Below, piece after piece: positions 1-10,149 of a stretch of DNA of 64,000 nt. A model generated the notes under the pieces. It was given only the letters and a program-made list of their open reading frames with translations. It did not search any database and was not told where the DNA came from. The position numbers and the translations under genes were made by a program. Positions within the stretch are counted from its first letter, which is position 1. Each line of letters opens with the position of its first letter. Source of the DNA: Ligustrum vulgare (Eukaryota; Streptophyta; Magnoliopsida; Lamiales; Oleaceae); the NCBI GenBank assembly GCA_963555705.1, contig OY743171.1, forward strand, positions 17,421,352-17,485,351. The letters run 5' to 3'.

Positions 1-1660
1 AATTATAATTTTTCTCTCTTCATCGTCTGACAAGCTAAGAATGTTGTCTAAGAAATAAATAGTCAACTCGCTCGGAATCTCATTTGAACTATAGAAGAAT
101 TAGAACCACTAGGAAATGTACTAGAAGTTCCCTTAATAGTCATAAGGTAGGAAAGTAAATCATTATCTTCATTTTGCATCACATTAGGGTGGTAGCAGTT
201 CTTCTGATATTTTTACCTGATTTTTGGGCATTAATCTCGTACATTTGACATAAACATTTTTTTAAATCTGAGCATGTTATCGGGGTTCCAAAAGCTAATT
301 TATTTGATTTTCCCTTATGATGTGTTTAGTTCTCTCTAAATTTACTCTAGGGTTCATTACCGTTGCTAATAGAAATAAAGTGGGTAAATCTTCCCAATAT
401 TTTCTAAACTTAGTATCCATTGTTACAATGATTTGAGAAAAAATAGGAAATAATTTGTACTTGTTAAAATTATTAGTATGATGCAATAAAAATACTTCAA
501 CACTAAAGGAATAATATGATAATAAACATCGGATGATTCGTTTGTAGCATAGTAAAAAGGTTTCAAAAACGTTTTAACATGAAATATAAGTTCTCAATCA
601 GTAGGTAGCAAATCAAAATTTGGGTCATGTGAGTGCCGGTCGTTGTAATATTCACATATTAAATCCTCATAACCTTGACAATGTTCAATTATTAAATAAG
701 TTGGGCTCAATTTATGTCCTACATCTGTAACAAATGATCGTGCATGTTTACCTTGTTCTACACAATGTGCATCAAAAGCTTGTTTTCTAGATGGTGTTAT
801 CATAATGAAATTGCAATAATACTTAATTTTTTTCAATTTATCTTCTATATGCTTAAAGCTATCTTGAACTATCAAATTAAAAATGTGACACATATAACAT
901 GAAACAAGATCCCACCAAATTCAGGATTTATGTGATTAGCTAATCTATCTATCACTGCTTTGGAAGCATTATTTAGTGTAAAACTACGAACTTTACTATC
1001 GCAATTAAATTCTCTAAGAATTGCAAGTAGCACATTGAAAATATTTATTGCATTATGTACGTAATCAGTAACTTTGAATGTTATAATTTTTTTTGTGCAT
1101 TATCCAAGTATCATCTATGTAATGACAAATAACAGCTACGTAACCTTTATGATTATTGTCAGTCCATAAGTTCGAGGTAAATGATAAGTTACAATTATAT
1201 TATTTAAAGCATCTATAAAATCTTGTTTTCTTTCGAAATATTTTGCAATGCAATCAGCTCGTAAATTACTTCTAGAAACGAGTTTGTACTTAGGTTGGAG
1301 ATACTTTTGATGAAAGTCATGAAATGTGGACTTTCTACAATTGAGAGCTGGAACTCATCACTCAATATGAACATGACCATTCATTCCCGACACGCTAGAT
1401 CTTGCAAGAAAACTCAATTAGATAGACTTGATTGACCAAACTGCAGTTGTGATTGGTTTGTTTCAACCTAGTCAGGTTTTTGACATTGTTTGTAGTGTCT
1501 GTGGAGGCGTCTTGTGCCACCACCTGTCTCTTAAGAGAAAAGTCCGTTACAAGTTTTACATTAAGCTTTCTTTATCGTTTTTCTATTAATGTCTTTAGCT
1601 GTTGTTTCGTTCAAATTGAAATAATTCTAACAATCACTTTTAGCTTTCTTTTCTGATTTT
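1..1660 (-). pseudogene. hAT (Ac/RICESLEEPER-like) transposase relic, 3' end off the left edge
   Basis: Degenerate DNA transposase read on the minus strand in several frames. From N to C terminus: a BED zinc finger (about 1560-1485; CKTCNGLFS, GGGTRRLHRH, then C), the RNase H-like core start (about 1180-1090; NLWTDNNHKGY then HYIDDTW), a segment reading LNNASKAVIDRLA (about 985-940), the block CHIFNLIVQDSF (893-855), the central domain near 450-380 (KFRKYWEDLP, LATVMNP), and the start of the C-terminal dimerisation region (SELTIYF, about 70-50). The family normally has Asp before LWT as first catalytic residue; here it reads Asn. Stops and frame changes occur throughout, for example between the HV and CHIFN motifs near 895. 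No terminal inverted repeat was identified. The hAT assignment is firm; loss of activity is certain from the disrupted frames. Confidence 0.85.
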
Positions 1661-1721
1661 TTTCGAGCATGCCATCGTGTTAGAGGAGCCAGATTCATAT
1701 GCAGCAGTGTTTATTTTATTT

Positions 1722-2183
1722 TGTGATGCAAAATATACCCGCAAGTGTACGGATCGTGAAAAGTAATAAAGTGAACTAAAGAGTCCGGATTATCGTTTCC
1801 ACGTGGACTGTTATTAAGTACCGAAATATTTTAGTTCTTATCCCTATTTGAAAAGCCGAATGAATTTGATGTTTTAAAATAAAATTAAGAAAATTAACTA
1901 AAAAATTAAAATTGCAAATTTGTTTTGTTTTTAAAAACAATTGTAAAGTAGTTGGGATTTACGATTTCACCTAACCAATTAAATTAACTCAAATTCCTGT
2001 TTTATTTCCTAAATATGCATTCGGTCGAATTCACTAATATATATTAATATTCCTCTCTCGAGTTTAAATAAATTCTACCTAAATAAGTCAACCATGTATC
2101 TCTATAGAGGGTCTGATATTCCTTATCTAGATGTATAATACAAGAATTCACACACGACCGCGATAATAACAAAAGTATATATT
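1722..2183 (-). repeat. Truncated Athila-like LTR fragment, inverted
   Basis: Starts TGTGATGC and reads as the reverse complement of the 3' part of the LTR at 2184-3581 (shared blocks: CTCGAGTTTAAAT, GAATTCGACCGAATGCAT, AAGTAATAAAGTG). It also matches 13140-13560, which lies in the same orientation as this piece. It abuts the plus-strand LTR1 directly, giving a tail-to-head inverted arrangement. The 5' half of this LTR is absent. It may be a truncated insertion or the product of a rearrangement of F. Confidence 0.6.
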
Positions 2184-3581
2184 TTATAAGTTTGTTTTAG
2201 TGTATTTGCTTTTCATTTGTTCTATATTTGTTTATATTTTAGAAAACTACCCAAGATTGAGAATTGGATGCAAATGAAGCAAATACCGAGGAATTTGATG
2301 ATTAATGAAGCTAATTTGTGAACATGGAGAAGTGCCAGGAGTCAATCAAGAGGAATAAGGAAGAAAAGAGAAGAAATCAGAAGTATACGAGCTAAATTGC
2401 TGCAATTGAAAGTTGGAGGACTTTGATGCAAAAAAGTAGTTGGACCAACTTAAACAAAAATCAAAAGTGGAAAATTACTCTGCAGGGGAGAACTGCACGG
2501 CCACCAGAAATAAGAGGTGTGGCCGCGCGAGCAATTTGAATTAAGCAGAACTTGATTTGGGAGTACTGCGCGGCCACCAGAAGTTACATTGCGCGGCCAC
2601 GCAGCTGTCCAGCTCAGCGTGAATTCAGGACCATGCGCTATTTCTTGTGCCAAAAGCTTAGGTTTCTTCAAGAATATATAAATACCTCTTCTCATGCATG
2701 AATTAGGGGACCTTTGTAGAGCTTGACAACATCATAACCTCGAATTTTGGGGAGGAAATTGAAGGCAAAGGGAGATGATTGAAAATTATCAACGTGGACG
2801 AATTTCTTGGTGCAAGAGTTTCTTTTATCTTTTTAATTGGATATGCTCTACATGTTTATAGTTTATTATTGTGCTTTCAATTATTTTGTGATAAGTAGCT
2901 AAATATTTAGTTGTGATATTCGATGTACCATAAGTTTTATGGTATTAATTTCTTGGTTTGAGTTTTACATATATTTTGCATGTGTTGATTTTATCTTCGT
3001 GTTTAATGCGTGAATGAATTGATCACTCGCTTACGATATCATGAGTGTTTTCATAATTCGAGAAGTGAGCTAACACTTAGCTCTATGGATAAAATTCGGT
3101 AATTGGACGAACGATAGAGATATACGCTTCTTATTATTGCGATCGCTACATGAATTCCTTCATTCCATGCATTTAGTCATTACGGCCAGCTGTTCGTTAA
3201 TACAGTTGATTAACTAGGTAGAGTTAATTTAAACTCGAGAGGAGAATTTCATATGCAAACGTGAATTCGGTCGAGCACATAGATAGGAGTAAAACTCGAG
3301 GATTGAAATTAATAATATTGACTTATGTGATATGGGATGTCTCAACACATTCAAACATCACTTAAGAAAATCATAATTTGAATTATCTATTTTACTTGTT
3401 TATTAATTTCAATTTAGTTTATTTAAAATCCAAAATTCACGTCAAATCTCTCGTTCCAGTTAAATGTAGTAGTCTAGAATACAATTTACTCAATCCTCAT
3501 GAGATCAATATCAGGACTCTAAGTCCACTTTATTACTTGTGCGATCCGTACACTTGAAGAATTATATAAAATCGTTAAAAA
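2184..3581 (+). repeat. LTR1 of Athila-like Gypsy element F
   Basis: About 1.4 kb LTR. Its start aligns with the sense start of the LTR at 14657-13140 (TGATAAGTTT-like), and its 3' part is shared with LTR2 (about 10490-11962). It ends near ATCGTTAAAA, immediately before a tRNA-Asp-type primer-binding site, which fixes both orientation and boundary to a few bases. U3 contains four GGCC-centred words and a TATA box. LTR1 and LTR2 differ by many substitutions and indels, so the element, if they belong together, is old. Confidence 0.7.
2494..2684 (+). promoter_or_regulatory. U3 promoter of F: two pairs of GGCC words plus TATA box
   Basis: Four related GC-rich words (GCACGGCCACC, GTGGCCGCGCG, GCGCGGCCACC, GCGCGGCCACGC) have GGCC at 2499, 2521, 2572 and 2595. 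They form two pairs with 22-23 bp within a pair and 73-74 bp between pairs. A TATA box (TATATAAATA, 2675-2684) lies about 75 bp downstream of the last word. The position is that of a proximal promoter. Function is inferred from layout and from the parallel layout in element H. Confidence 0.5.
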
Positions 3582-3587
3582 GTTTTT

Positions 3588-3605
3588 AGTGTCGTTGCCG
3601 GGGAC
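3588..3605 (+). other. Primer-binding site, tRNA-Asp type
   Basis: GTGTCGTTGCCGGGGAC matches, with two changes, the GGCGCCGTTGCCGGGGA primer site typical of plant Athila/Tat Gypsy elements, which is complementary to the 3' end of tRNA-Asp. It lies directly after LTR1. Confidence 0.7.
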
Positions 3606-3927
3606 TATAGTTAAAATTTATTTCTAGATTACCTTCATTAATTCAGACTTCATTTAATTTTTATTTAATTTTATTTAATTTTATTTGTTACTTTTGGGTT
3701 ACCACCACGATCCTAAGTCTTCTTTTTTTTTTTTTCGATTTTCTTTCGAGTTATAATTGATTTCACCATTGGCTTAGAATGAATAGTTTGATTACAATGA
3801 CACTCATAGTGCTTGGGTATTTGAATGCCAACAACAAACATTAGACACGTTGGATGCAAGTCACATATTTTTGGATGAGTGTGTATCGGACGATTGGGAT
3901 TAAGACATCGCTCTTGTGGGAGATGGT
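3606..3927 (+). other. Interior of element F, left part
   Basis: AT-rich leader with TTTAATTTTA repeats and a T12 run, then short open stretches. The last bases before the insertion, read in the frame of the sequence that resumes at 9149, continue into the same open frame. This supports a simple insertion into F at this point. No domain was recognised. Confidence 0.5.
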
Positions 3928-5071
3928 TGTAACGACCCAACAATTCATCCTATTATTATATTAAATTATTCACATTTAACTAGACCCACTTTGTAGTGAT
4001 CGAGAAATTTTAAATAATGTAAAAAAATCATTTTTCTCGAAAAACGTGTCGCTAAAATTTAATCCCGATTTTTTTTTACATGAAGCATGTTCGTCTAGCC
4101 ATTGTAAAAATAAAATTTAAACCTATTCCAAATCGAGCTCATTCTCAAATATTTTAAATTATCGAATTCCTTATTATTTTAAAATCCAAATTGATATAAT
4201 TTTTAGTCCAATTTAATTAATTCCAATATTTTAATATTTTGGGTCCAAAAATTCTATGTCCAAATTATGCTTTATTTTCAGTCCAATTATGTAATTCTTA
4301 CCAGCCCAAAATTTTGGCCCACTTACCCACCTAGAAAGCTGTGCCCTAATCACTACTGTTCAAATCACTCTCATTCCTCCCTCCTCACAATCACGCAGCC
4401 AAGTCAAGCTAAGTTCTGGGTATGCTCTCTCCTACATTGGAAACTCCATGTCGATGCTAGAATATCCATTTCTAGCCACCGATGTTGCGAGCAATCCCAC
4501 ACTACACGTTCAGGCACAAATTTCAGATTTCAATTTCATAAACGTTTGGAATTTCATGTTCATGCTAGGATCTCGATTTCTAGCCATCAACAACCACCCA
4601 TTTTCGAAACACCAGCCACCGCCTATTCTCACTGCCACGGCCAATCCACCATCAACACCACCACAATACCACCACACTGTCGAAAGTAGAACCACCCAAA
4701 TCTCACACAACCCGAAACACAGCCTGCATCACACAACAACAACAATATTATACCAACCTCAATCGAACACAAGGACCACACGCTCGGTCGGACCACCCTC
4801 AACCCGGAACTACCTTCTCCAAAATTTCCCTCAAATCAAACCCAGACAAAGAAAAAAATGAACCCAAGATACTTACCTCCGACCGCCTACATTGTTGGAC
4901 GGAATTTTCACCGGAAATCACATTTCTTTTAGGCCTCGACTTTGTCTCGATCTCACACAATAAACCACCCAAAATCAACCCTTTTCACAGTCACCATCTC
5001 CGCTGCCACTCGACGATAGCACCCCGCCGGTGCTGACTGGAACGGACGGGAGCTTCGCTCCGCCTCCGCCA

Positions 5072-5149
<78 letters not shown>

Positions 5150-6180
5150 TGGCAATGAGAGAGAAAAGAGTAAAAGTTATATTTAAAAGTTGATTTTTAA
5201 ATTTGCCTTTTAACCCCCATTTTTAAAAGTCATTCATTTCAGTCCCCAAGTTTTTAAAACGCATTCATAAGTCCCTACAGTTCAAATATATATTTGGGCT
5301 GTCCCCACACGTTCTAATTACACTAAATCAACCCCTTTGTTTTCAAAGAAATCTATTTCAGTCCCTAAACTTTAATTTCATTTTTTAATAAACTTCCAAT
5401 TGAGTCCCTAAATTTTACTTTATCATTTTAAAACCTTAAAATTTTTAATTTACTAATTCAAAGCTTTATTTCATATTTTGGCTAGACGAAACGCGTGGAC
5501 ATTTGAGAGATTGAGGCTACTTCCCGCTCCATCTTTTTACGTGATTTGAGATAAATTGAGGTAGACTCGCCCCCACTAATTTATTTATATTATAATTTCA
5601 TGTGTTATGTGGATTTATGTGATTTATATGCTTAATTTTATGAGACAAGAAAAGAGAATCTCGTATGAGATAAGAAGAGAAATTTATGTTATGCATGTCA
5701 TAACTTATATGCTTTATTTGCATAAGAGAAGACAAGAGTATGTTCATATTGCACTCATTTCATGATGCTTATGACTAAGAAGAGAATGTCACTATAATAT
5801 TTGCATAATTACTTGTTCAATTATCTTGTAAATTAATTATTGGCGATGAGTCTATTGAGTATTTCTTTTGAAATACTCACTCCATTTTTAACAACATTTG
5901 CGGAGTTCGGAGGCGGAGACGAATGATGGGCAATTTGGCAACATTTATTTTAAGTTATTTTGAAAGTCTAGTTTATTGAACTTTGTTAAGTTAAATTGTT
6001 GAGATTTGGAATTTTATGGAATGTTTTCAAGTAGATGTATTTAAATTGGGCTACCATCGCAAATTTTCCAAATGAATGTGATGTTTTAAAATTCAGTTTA
6101 TTTTCGCAATATTTGTTAAATATATATTTTAAAGAGAGACGAAGTAGCGTTCCGAGTTTCACGGAACTCGAGGCGTTACA
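3928..6180 (-). repeat. Complete chromovirus (Tekay-type) LTR
   Basis: A 2253 bp LTR with perfect 7 bp terminal inverts TGTAACG and CGTTACA. Layout resembles the Tekay LTRs at 29557 and 36153: GC-rich leader, pyrimidine tract, and on the minus strand a splice-donor-like GGAGGTAAGT (4880-4871). That points to minus as the sense direction. It has no primer site or polypurine tract next to it, and no target duplication of its own, so it is a solo or orphan LTR within the composite insertion. Confidence 0.6.
5075..5146. repeat. (TC)n microsatellite
   Basis: An uninterrupted TC dinucleotide run of about 72 bp inside the LTR. Read in the LTR sense direction it is a purine GA tract upstream of a GC-rich leader. 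Confidence 0.97.
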
Positions 6181-6623
6181 CACTTGAAAGTCAAATATAA
6201 ATTTTAATTTATTTGACTTATTTAAAGGGGCATATTCGACATTAAACCAGACTTTAAATTTAGTTAACGTATTATCAACGAAAAATAAATAAGAATATTT
6301 AATATTACTTTAAATAATTTTAGCGATTAAATAAATCGACTATCAATTCCATAATTGGGAAGATATGAATTGAAGTGTATGTAATGTACTTCAAATTGGA
6401 ATTAAGATTTGGTTCTAACGTTGAAAAAAAATAGACCAAAGTTAAACATTAAACTTTTAGTTAAAATAATAATAATTAAAATAGTATAATATATATATGT
6501 ATATAGAAAATTCCACTTGTACAGGGGATCTGTATACAGATCCCCTATAGTGAGGCGATCTGTATATAGATCCTCTGTACGAGTAGTGTGATTGTATATA
6601 TATAACATGTTGGAGTAACATTG

Positions 6624-6660
<37 letters not shown>

Positions 6661-6700
6661 CAAGAATCTCCTTAATCAATGTGGGATTTGTCCTTCAAAG
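6181..6700. other. AT-rich spacer with a palindromic cluster
   Basis: No coding signal. Contains a perfect 24 bp palindrome at 6523-6546 (half-site AGGGGATCTGTA). This in turn is half of a larger inverted repeat, because 6519-6542 pairs with 6558-6581 with two mismatches. A TA dinucleotide run follows at 6629-6658. Confidence 0.7.
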
Positions 6701-6773
6701 AACTGATTCGTGACTCGAACACCCGACACCGTGGTTCGTAGCCACGTGCTCTAATCCTCTGAGCTACAGGCCC
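6701..6773 (-). pseudogene. Plastid-type trnR-ACG relic
   Basis: Read from 6773 downward, the sequence follows plastid tRNA-Arg(ACG) through the D arm (TAGCTCAGAGGATTAGAGCA), the anticodon arm (GTGGCTACGAACCAC, anticodon ACG) and the start of the T arm (GTTCGAGTC). The 3' acceptor strand is replaced by unrelated bases and cannot pair, so it is not a functional tRNA. With rpoB sequence 160 bp away this fits nuclear plastid DNA. A tRNA-Arg-derived SINE head is the alternative. Confidence 0.75.
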
Positions 6774-6935
6774 CACCCAGTTCCAAATAAAAAGAAAATA
6801 GAATTCTTATTTTGTGTTTAGAATTTCTAACTTATTCTTTTTTTTAATTATATATATTATTCTAAATTCTTTAGAGATTTCTATTTTTTTTTTTTTTAGG
6901 AATAGAATCTGGAGTTTGTCGTTTTTTTCTTATGA

Positions 6936-7130
6936 TTCTGAAATATGTTTTGCAAAAATTCGAGTTGTACGAAAAAGAGTTAGTAACAAGGGTATTCATT
7001 CAATTGTATCTCCAAGGTATGCTGGGAAAAGAGATTAATCTTAGCTCCGATGAAATTGATAGCCGAATTTGGAGTACCTTCCCGAATGAATGTAGGACAC
7101 ATATTTGAATGTTTGCTCGGGCTAGCAGAT
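6936..7130 (+). pseudogene. rpoB: Nuclear plastid insert: fragment of plastid RNA polymerase beta subunit gene
   Basis: Translation gives KIRVVRKR, SNKGI and, after a stop and frame change, GVPSRMNVGHIFECLLGLA. The last is nearly identical to a conserved block near the C terminus of plastid-encoded RpoB. About 65 codons remain, with at least one in-frame stop (TAA near 7036). In plastids rpoB is not next to trnR-ACG, so the two pieces reflect a rearranged insertion. No promoter or full domain remains, so it is non-functional. Confidence 0.85.
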
Positions 7131-9148
7131 ATATATTATTTATTAACGAAGAATAACACGTATAGTTTCGGGTCGCGTAAATTCATAGTTTTATTATTTG
7201 TCTTAACTATTTGAGAATATCATCATGTAGAGCATTGAATGACCTTCAAAATGACATATTGTAGGCACGTATTCGATTGACGTACGTGTCTCAAAAACTT
7301 TAATAAGTAAGGTTGGCACTCGAAAGTTTAGTTTTAAACGACTTATTTTGACAAGCCGCAACTTTTGCTATAGTTGACCATATTGCGTTTCGGCGAGGTT
7401 ACGGGAAATTAGATTGCAAGTATTTCAGGATAGTATGTTGAAAGTTCAATTTTGATGATAATAAGAGTACCAAAAATTAAGACGAAAGTAGTCATTTAAA
7501 AATAATCGAAATAAAATAGTTTTAAGTGGTAAACTTTGACGAGCGATAACTTTTACCTCGGTTATCGATTTCACGATCCAAAAATATCGTTATGAAGTAC
7601 TCGTCGACAACTTCATATTGATCCCAAGAATTTTCTATTTCAACTTCATACCATCCTATAATTTCTTTTAGAGCCATTTTGGAGTTTTTATTAAGTGATG
7701 ATCAATCTATTTTGAATCCAAGCGGATTAGCATTGCAAAATATTGGAAAATAAAGTCATCAACTTTAGGATAATCCTGGGAACGAAGTAAGTAACATTTA
7801 AACTACAATGCAAAACATAGTATTAATATTATTATGTGCTCATACGTGACTATCTGAGGTATATTATTGGTGCAATATTCGTGAAATATGATGTGGCAAT
7901 AATATGTATGTGGTGAAAGCATGCGAGACATGAATTGATAATATGGCATGTTATTAATGAGAACATGAATTCATTGGAATGCCATATTACGTGATTATAA
8001 TGTACAATTGGCGGATGAAATATATGTTGGCATTCATGGGCATTGACATATGCATTGTGTGGACTTAGAAAAAGTTCTTCATAAATGATAAAGAAAGTGA
8101 TAAAGAGTATATGGAAATATATGGAGAGCGAATGATGTGGATGATAGTAGAATCACCCTACGAGTGTACCGTACTTTACTTCGCATTCGGATATACACAC
8201 TCGCTTGAGACTCCCGATGGTCAATAAGGGTAGTCGATGATGGGGTGTTGGCGGTTCGGCGCCAGTATAGGGAGGTGTCGGGAGGTCTCTTGGTGGCCTT
8301 GGGACTGCGGATCGGCACGTCGAGCGCCGTATATAATAGGACAGGCCTGATTGATATAATATAATTCTCGGTGCAGTATCTTGAGTCTCGGTGGGCGATG
8401 ATGGATACAAACTGTGAAGTCTTGAGTCTCGATGGGCGATGACGGACCACAGGCACTGGAAGGCGCATGTTATCGGCCATGTTGATATTTGAGCTCATAC
8501 GGTACAACGTAGTGGGATTTGGGCCCAAGTAGAAAATGTGGACAAACTGAAATAAAGAAAAGGCACGGAGCCTGAATGAAATAATTGTGAGAAAGTGAAT
8601 CGAAACTCATTCGCATGATCATGCATATGTTACTTGTTGAGCGTTAGCTCATTTAGTTTTGCATTGTAAGTGCGACAATTCATGGATTGGGTTGGTGCGA
8701 GCTCTCAAATGACGGGACGATTGTGTACTGGATACCTTACCATGGTTCATGGGCTTCTCACCAGGGAAACCCCAAAAAGGTCCAACTACTTTTAAATAAT
8801 TTTATTTCTTTCCAAATTAGTTAAATATTTTAAATAGCAAATTTTCCACTATCTTTCGCTATCCGCTCTCTGTTCCCTATTTTAAACAAATATTTTTATA
8901 TCAACTACTAAATATAAAGTTTTCATATTATAGGTAGTTTATTTCGCTTTATTCTGAATTAAATTACAAATGATATTTCAGAGGAAAATACTTATTTTTA
9001 ATAATGTTTAATTATGCTTTAAAAATAAAAGTTCAAATTTAAATTTAGAGCGGGTGGATAAAATACTATTTTATTCGTTTGAAAAAGCAGAATATGATGG
9101 GAAAATAAATAAATGCATAAAAATAAGAAATGAATTTGGGGCGCCACA
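7131..9148. repeat. LTR-like segment ending GGGGCGCCACA
   Basis: About 2 kb without coding signal. Layout resembles chromovirus LTRs: a splice-donor-like GTAAGTAA (7789), a GC-richer block (8150-8530) and an AT-rich terminal part. Within the GC-rich block CTTGAGTCTCGGTGGGCGAT (8380) recurs as CTTGAGTCTCGATGGGCGAT (8421), a 41 bp tandem pair, with a weaker relative at 8202. The right end is set by the ATGGT duplication. The left end is not identifiable, so the assignment is tentative. Confidence 0.4.
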
Positions 9149-9653
9149 ATGGTCCTCCACTATGGAGTGAAAGGGTAATTGCAAAATACTATCAGAAATT
9201 AGTTGATTTGGATGAAGATGATATGCTTGTGGAGATTCCATGTATTGGAACGACTTTCAAAAGTGGGGGTATAATCCACTCAAGAAGATTCATAGGAAGG
9301 ACTCGCCAAAGCTCATGGAGTTTGACGATGGACCGGCTATTGAATCCATTGATGAGTCAACTATTGAAAAAACACTTGAAGTGGATGAAAAATCAATCAC
9401 AATGAAGCTAAATGAAGATTTGGACATCAATGAGGAAGAAATCAAATTACATGATTTCCGAAATATTGATTTTGTGATTAAACCCGATGAGGAGGTGGAA
9501 ATCTTCATAGTTGAGTTCGAAGTGGATGAGAGGGACAGTGTCTACAACATGGAGAGGGGCAAATTCGAGTCTTGGAGATCAAATGAGGAGTGGAACAAAG
9601 TCAAAAGAAAGAAGATGAGCAAGGCATCTAAAGCTTTCTTTAGGTGCTCGTGA
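9149..9653 (+). pseudogene. Last coding stretch of element F
   Basis: After the ATGGT duplication an open frame reads PPLWSERVIAKYYQ then LVDLDEDDM. A frame change near 9240-9290 leads into a 137-codon frame (9240-9653) that is strongly acidic in the middle (ESIDESTIEK, LDINEEEIK) and basic at the end (KVKRKKMSKASKAF). No family was recognised. Its position, 42 bp before a GGGAGGCAACCC element that also follows pol in element H, suggests the C-terminal part of an Athila-type polyprotein. It is broken and probably inactive. Confidence 0.45.
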
Positions 9654-9694
9654 AGCAATTGCTAAAAAGTCGAGCTTTATACTTCAAACAGAGC

Positions 9695-9714
9695 GCTTAC
9701 TGGGAGGCAACCCA
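9695..9714 (+). other. GGGAGGCAACCC element after the F coding region
   Basis: GCGCTTACTGGGAGGCAACC lies 40-60 bp beyond the last stop of F. The same block (GCGCTGCTCGGGAGGCAACC) follows the pol stop of element H. GGG and CCC can pair around AGGCAA; in H the stem is six base pairs. A conserved RNA structure or processing signal is possible. Confidence 0.5.
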
Positions 9715-10149
9715 ATTTTGTTTCCCTTTTATTTATTATGTTTTCTTTATTGCTTTATTAGTAGTTTTAGGATTTTTATTGCTTTAGTAGTTTATTTCCA
9801 CGTTTCAGGATGTTTGAGTTATCAATTAACATGACACTTTTGCATCACATTGCTTAGTTGTTAATTGCATGATCCAAGTTGAGTATGTGCATAGTGATAA
9901 TCATCAATTTCTGGCCTAAAACCTTTAGTCATAGTTTGATGCATAATGAGCTTACATAACATATCATTCCATGAAAAGCCTGATTCTTGTTGCATGCTTG
10001 ACTTTTAACTGTTAAATCATAATCACAAGCATGACATGATTTGTTAGACATACACAAGGTGTAGGTAGTTGAGTGAATGGATAACGAGGTATTTTTGGAT
10101 AGAAAATCGAGTTTGAAATTCAAAAGTCAATATTTTTCTTTCTTTTTTT
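9715..10149 (+). other. F 3' untranslated interior
   Basis: AT-rich, no coding signal. It has the position of the region between polyprotein and 3' LTR in Athila-like elements. No distinct polypurine tract could be assigned. Confidence 0.35.

Larger units (their letters stand above)
3928..9148. mobile_element. Composite LTR-element insertion into F, TSD ATGGT
   Basis: Begins TGTAACGACCC and ends GGGGCGCCACA. The five bases before it (3923-3927) and after it (9149-9153) are both ATGGT, and F's open frame continues across the empty site. It contains a complete chromovirus-type LTR (3928-6180), an AT-rich spacer with a strong palindrome, plastid-derived pieces, and a second LTR-like terminal segment ending at 9148. 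The two LTR-like parts are not recognisably homologous. It may therefore be a recombinant of two elements, or one very long LTR into which other sequences were inserted. No pol domain was seen. Confidence 0.6.

Noticed and set aside
1453..1656. 67-codon plus-strand frame
   Set aside because: Antisense to the hAT BED zinc finger region.
4267..4861. Overlapping 140 and 137-codon plus-strand frames
   Set aside because: Inside a complete LTR and antisense to its presumed leader; Pro/Thr/His-rich low-complexity translation.
6701..6773. Functional tRNA-Arg gene
   Set aside because: Acceptor stem 3' strand is missing and the T arm is altered.
8079..8528. 149-codon minus-strand frame
   Set aside because: In an LTR-like GC-richer block with a tandem repeat; composition (Arg, Ser, Thr, Pro) is that of a shadow frame and no motif is visible.
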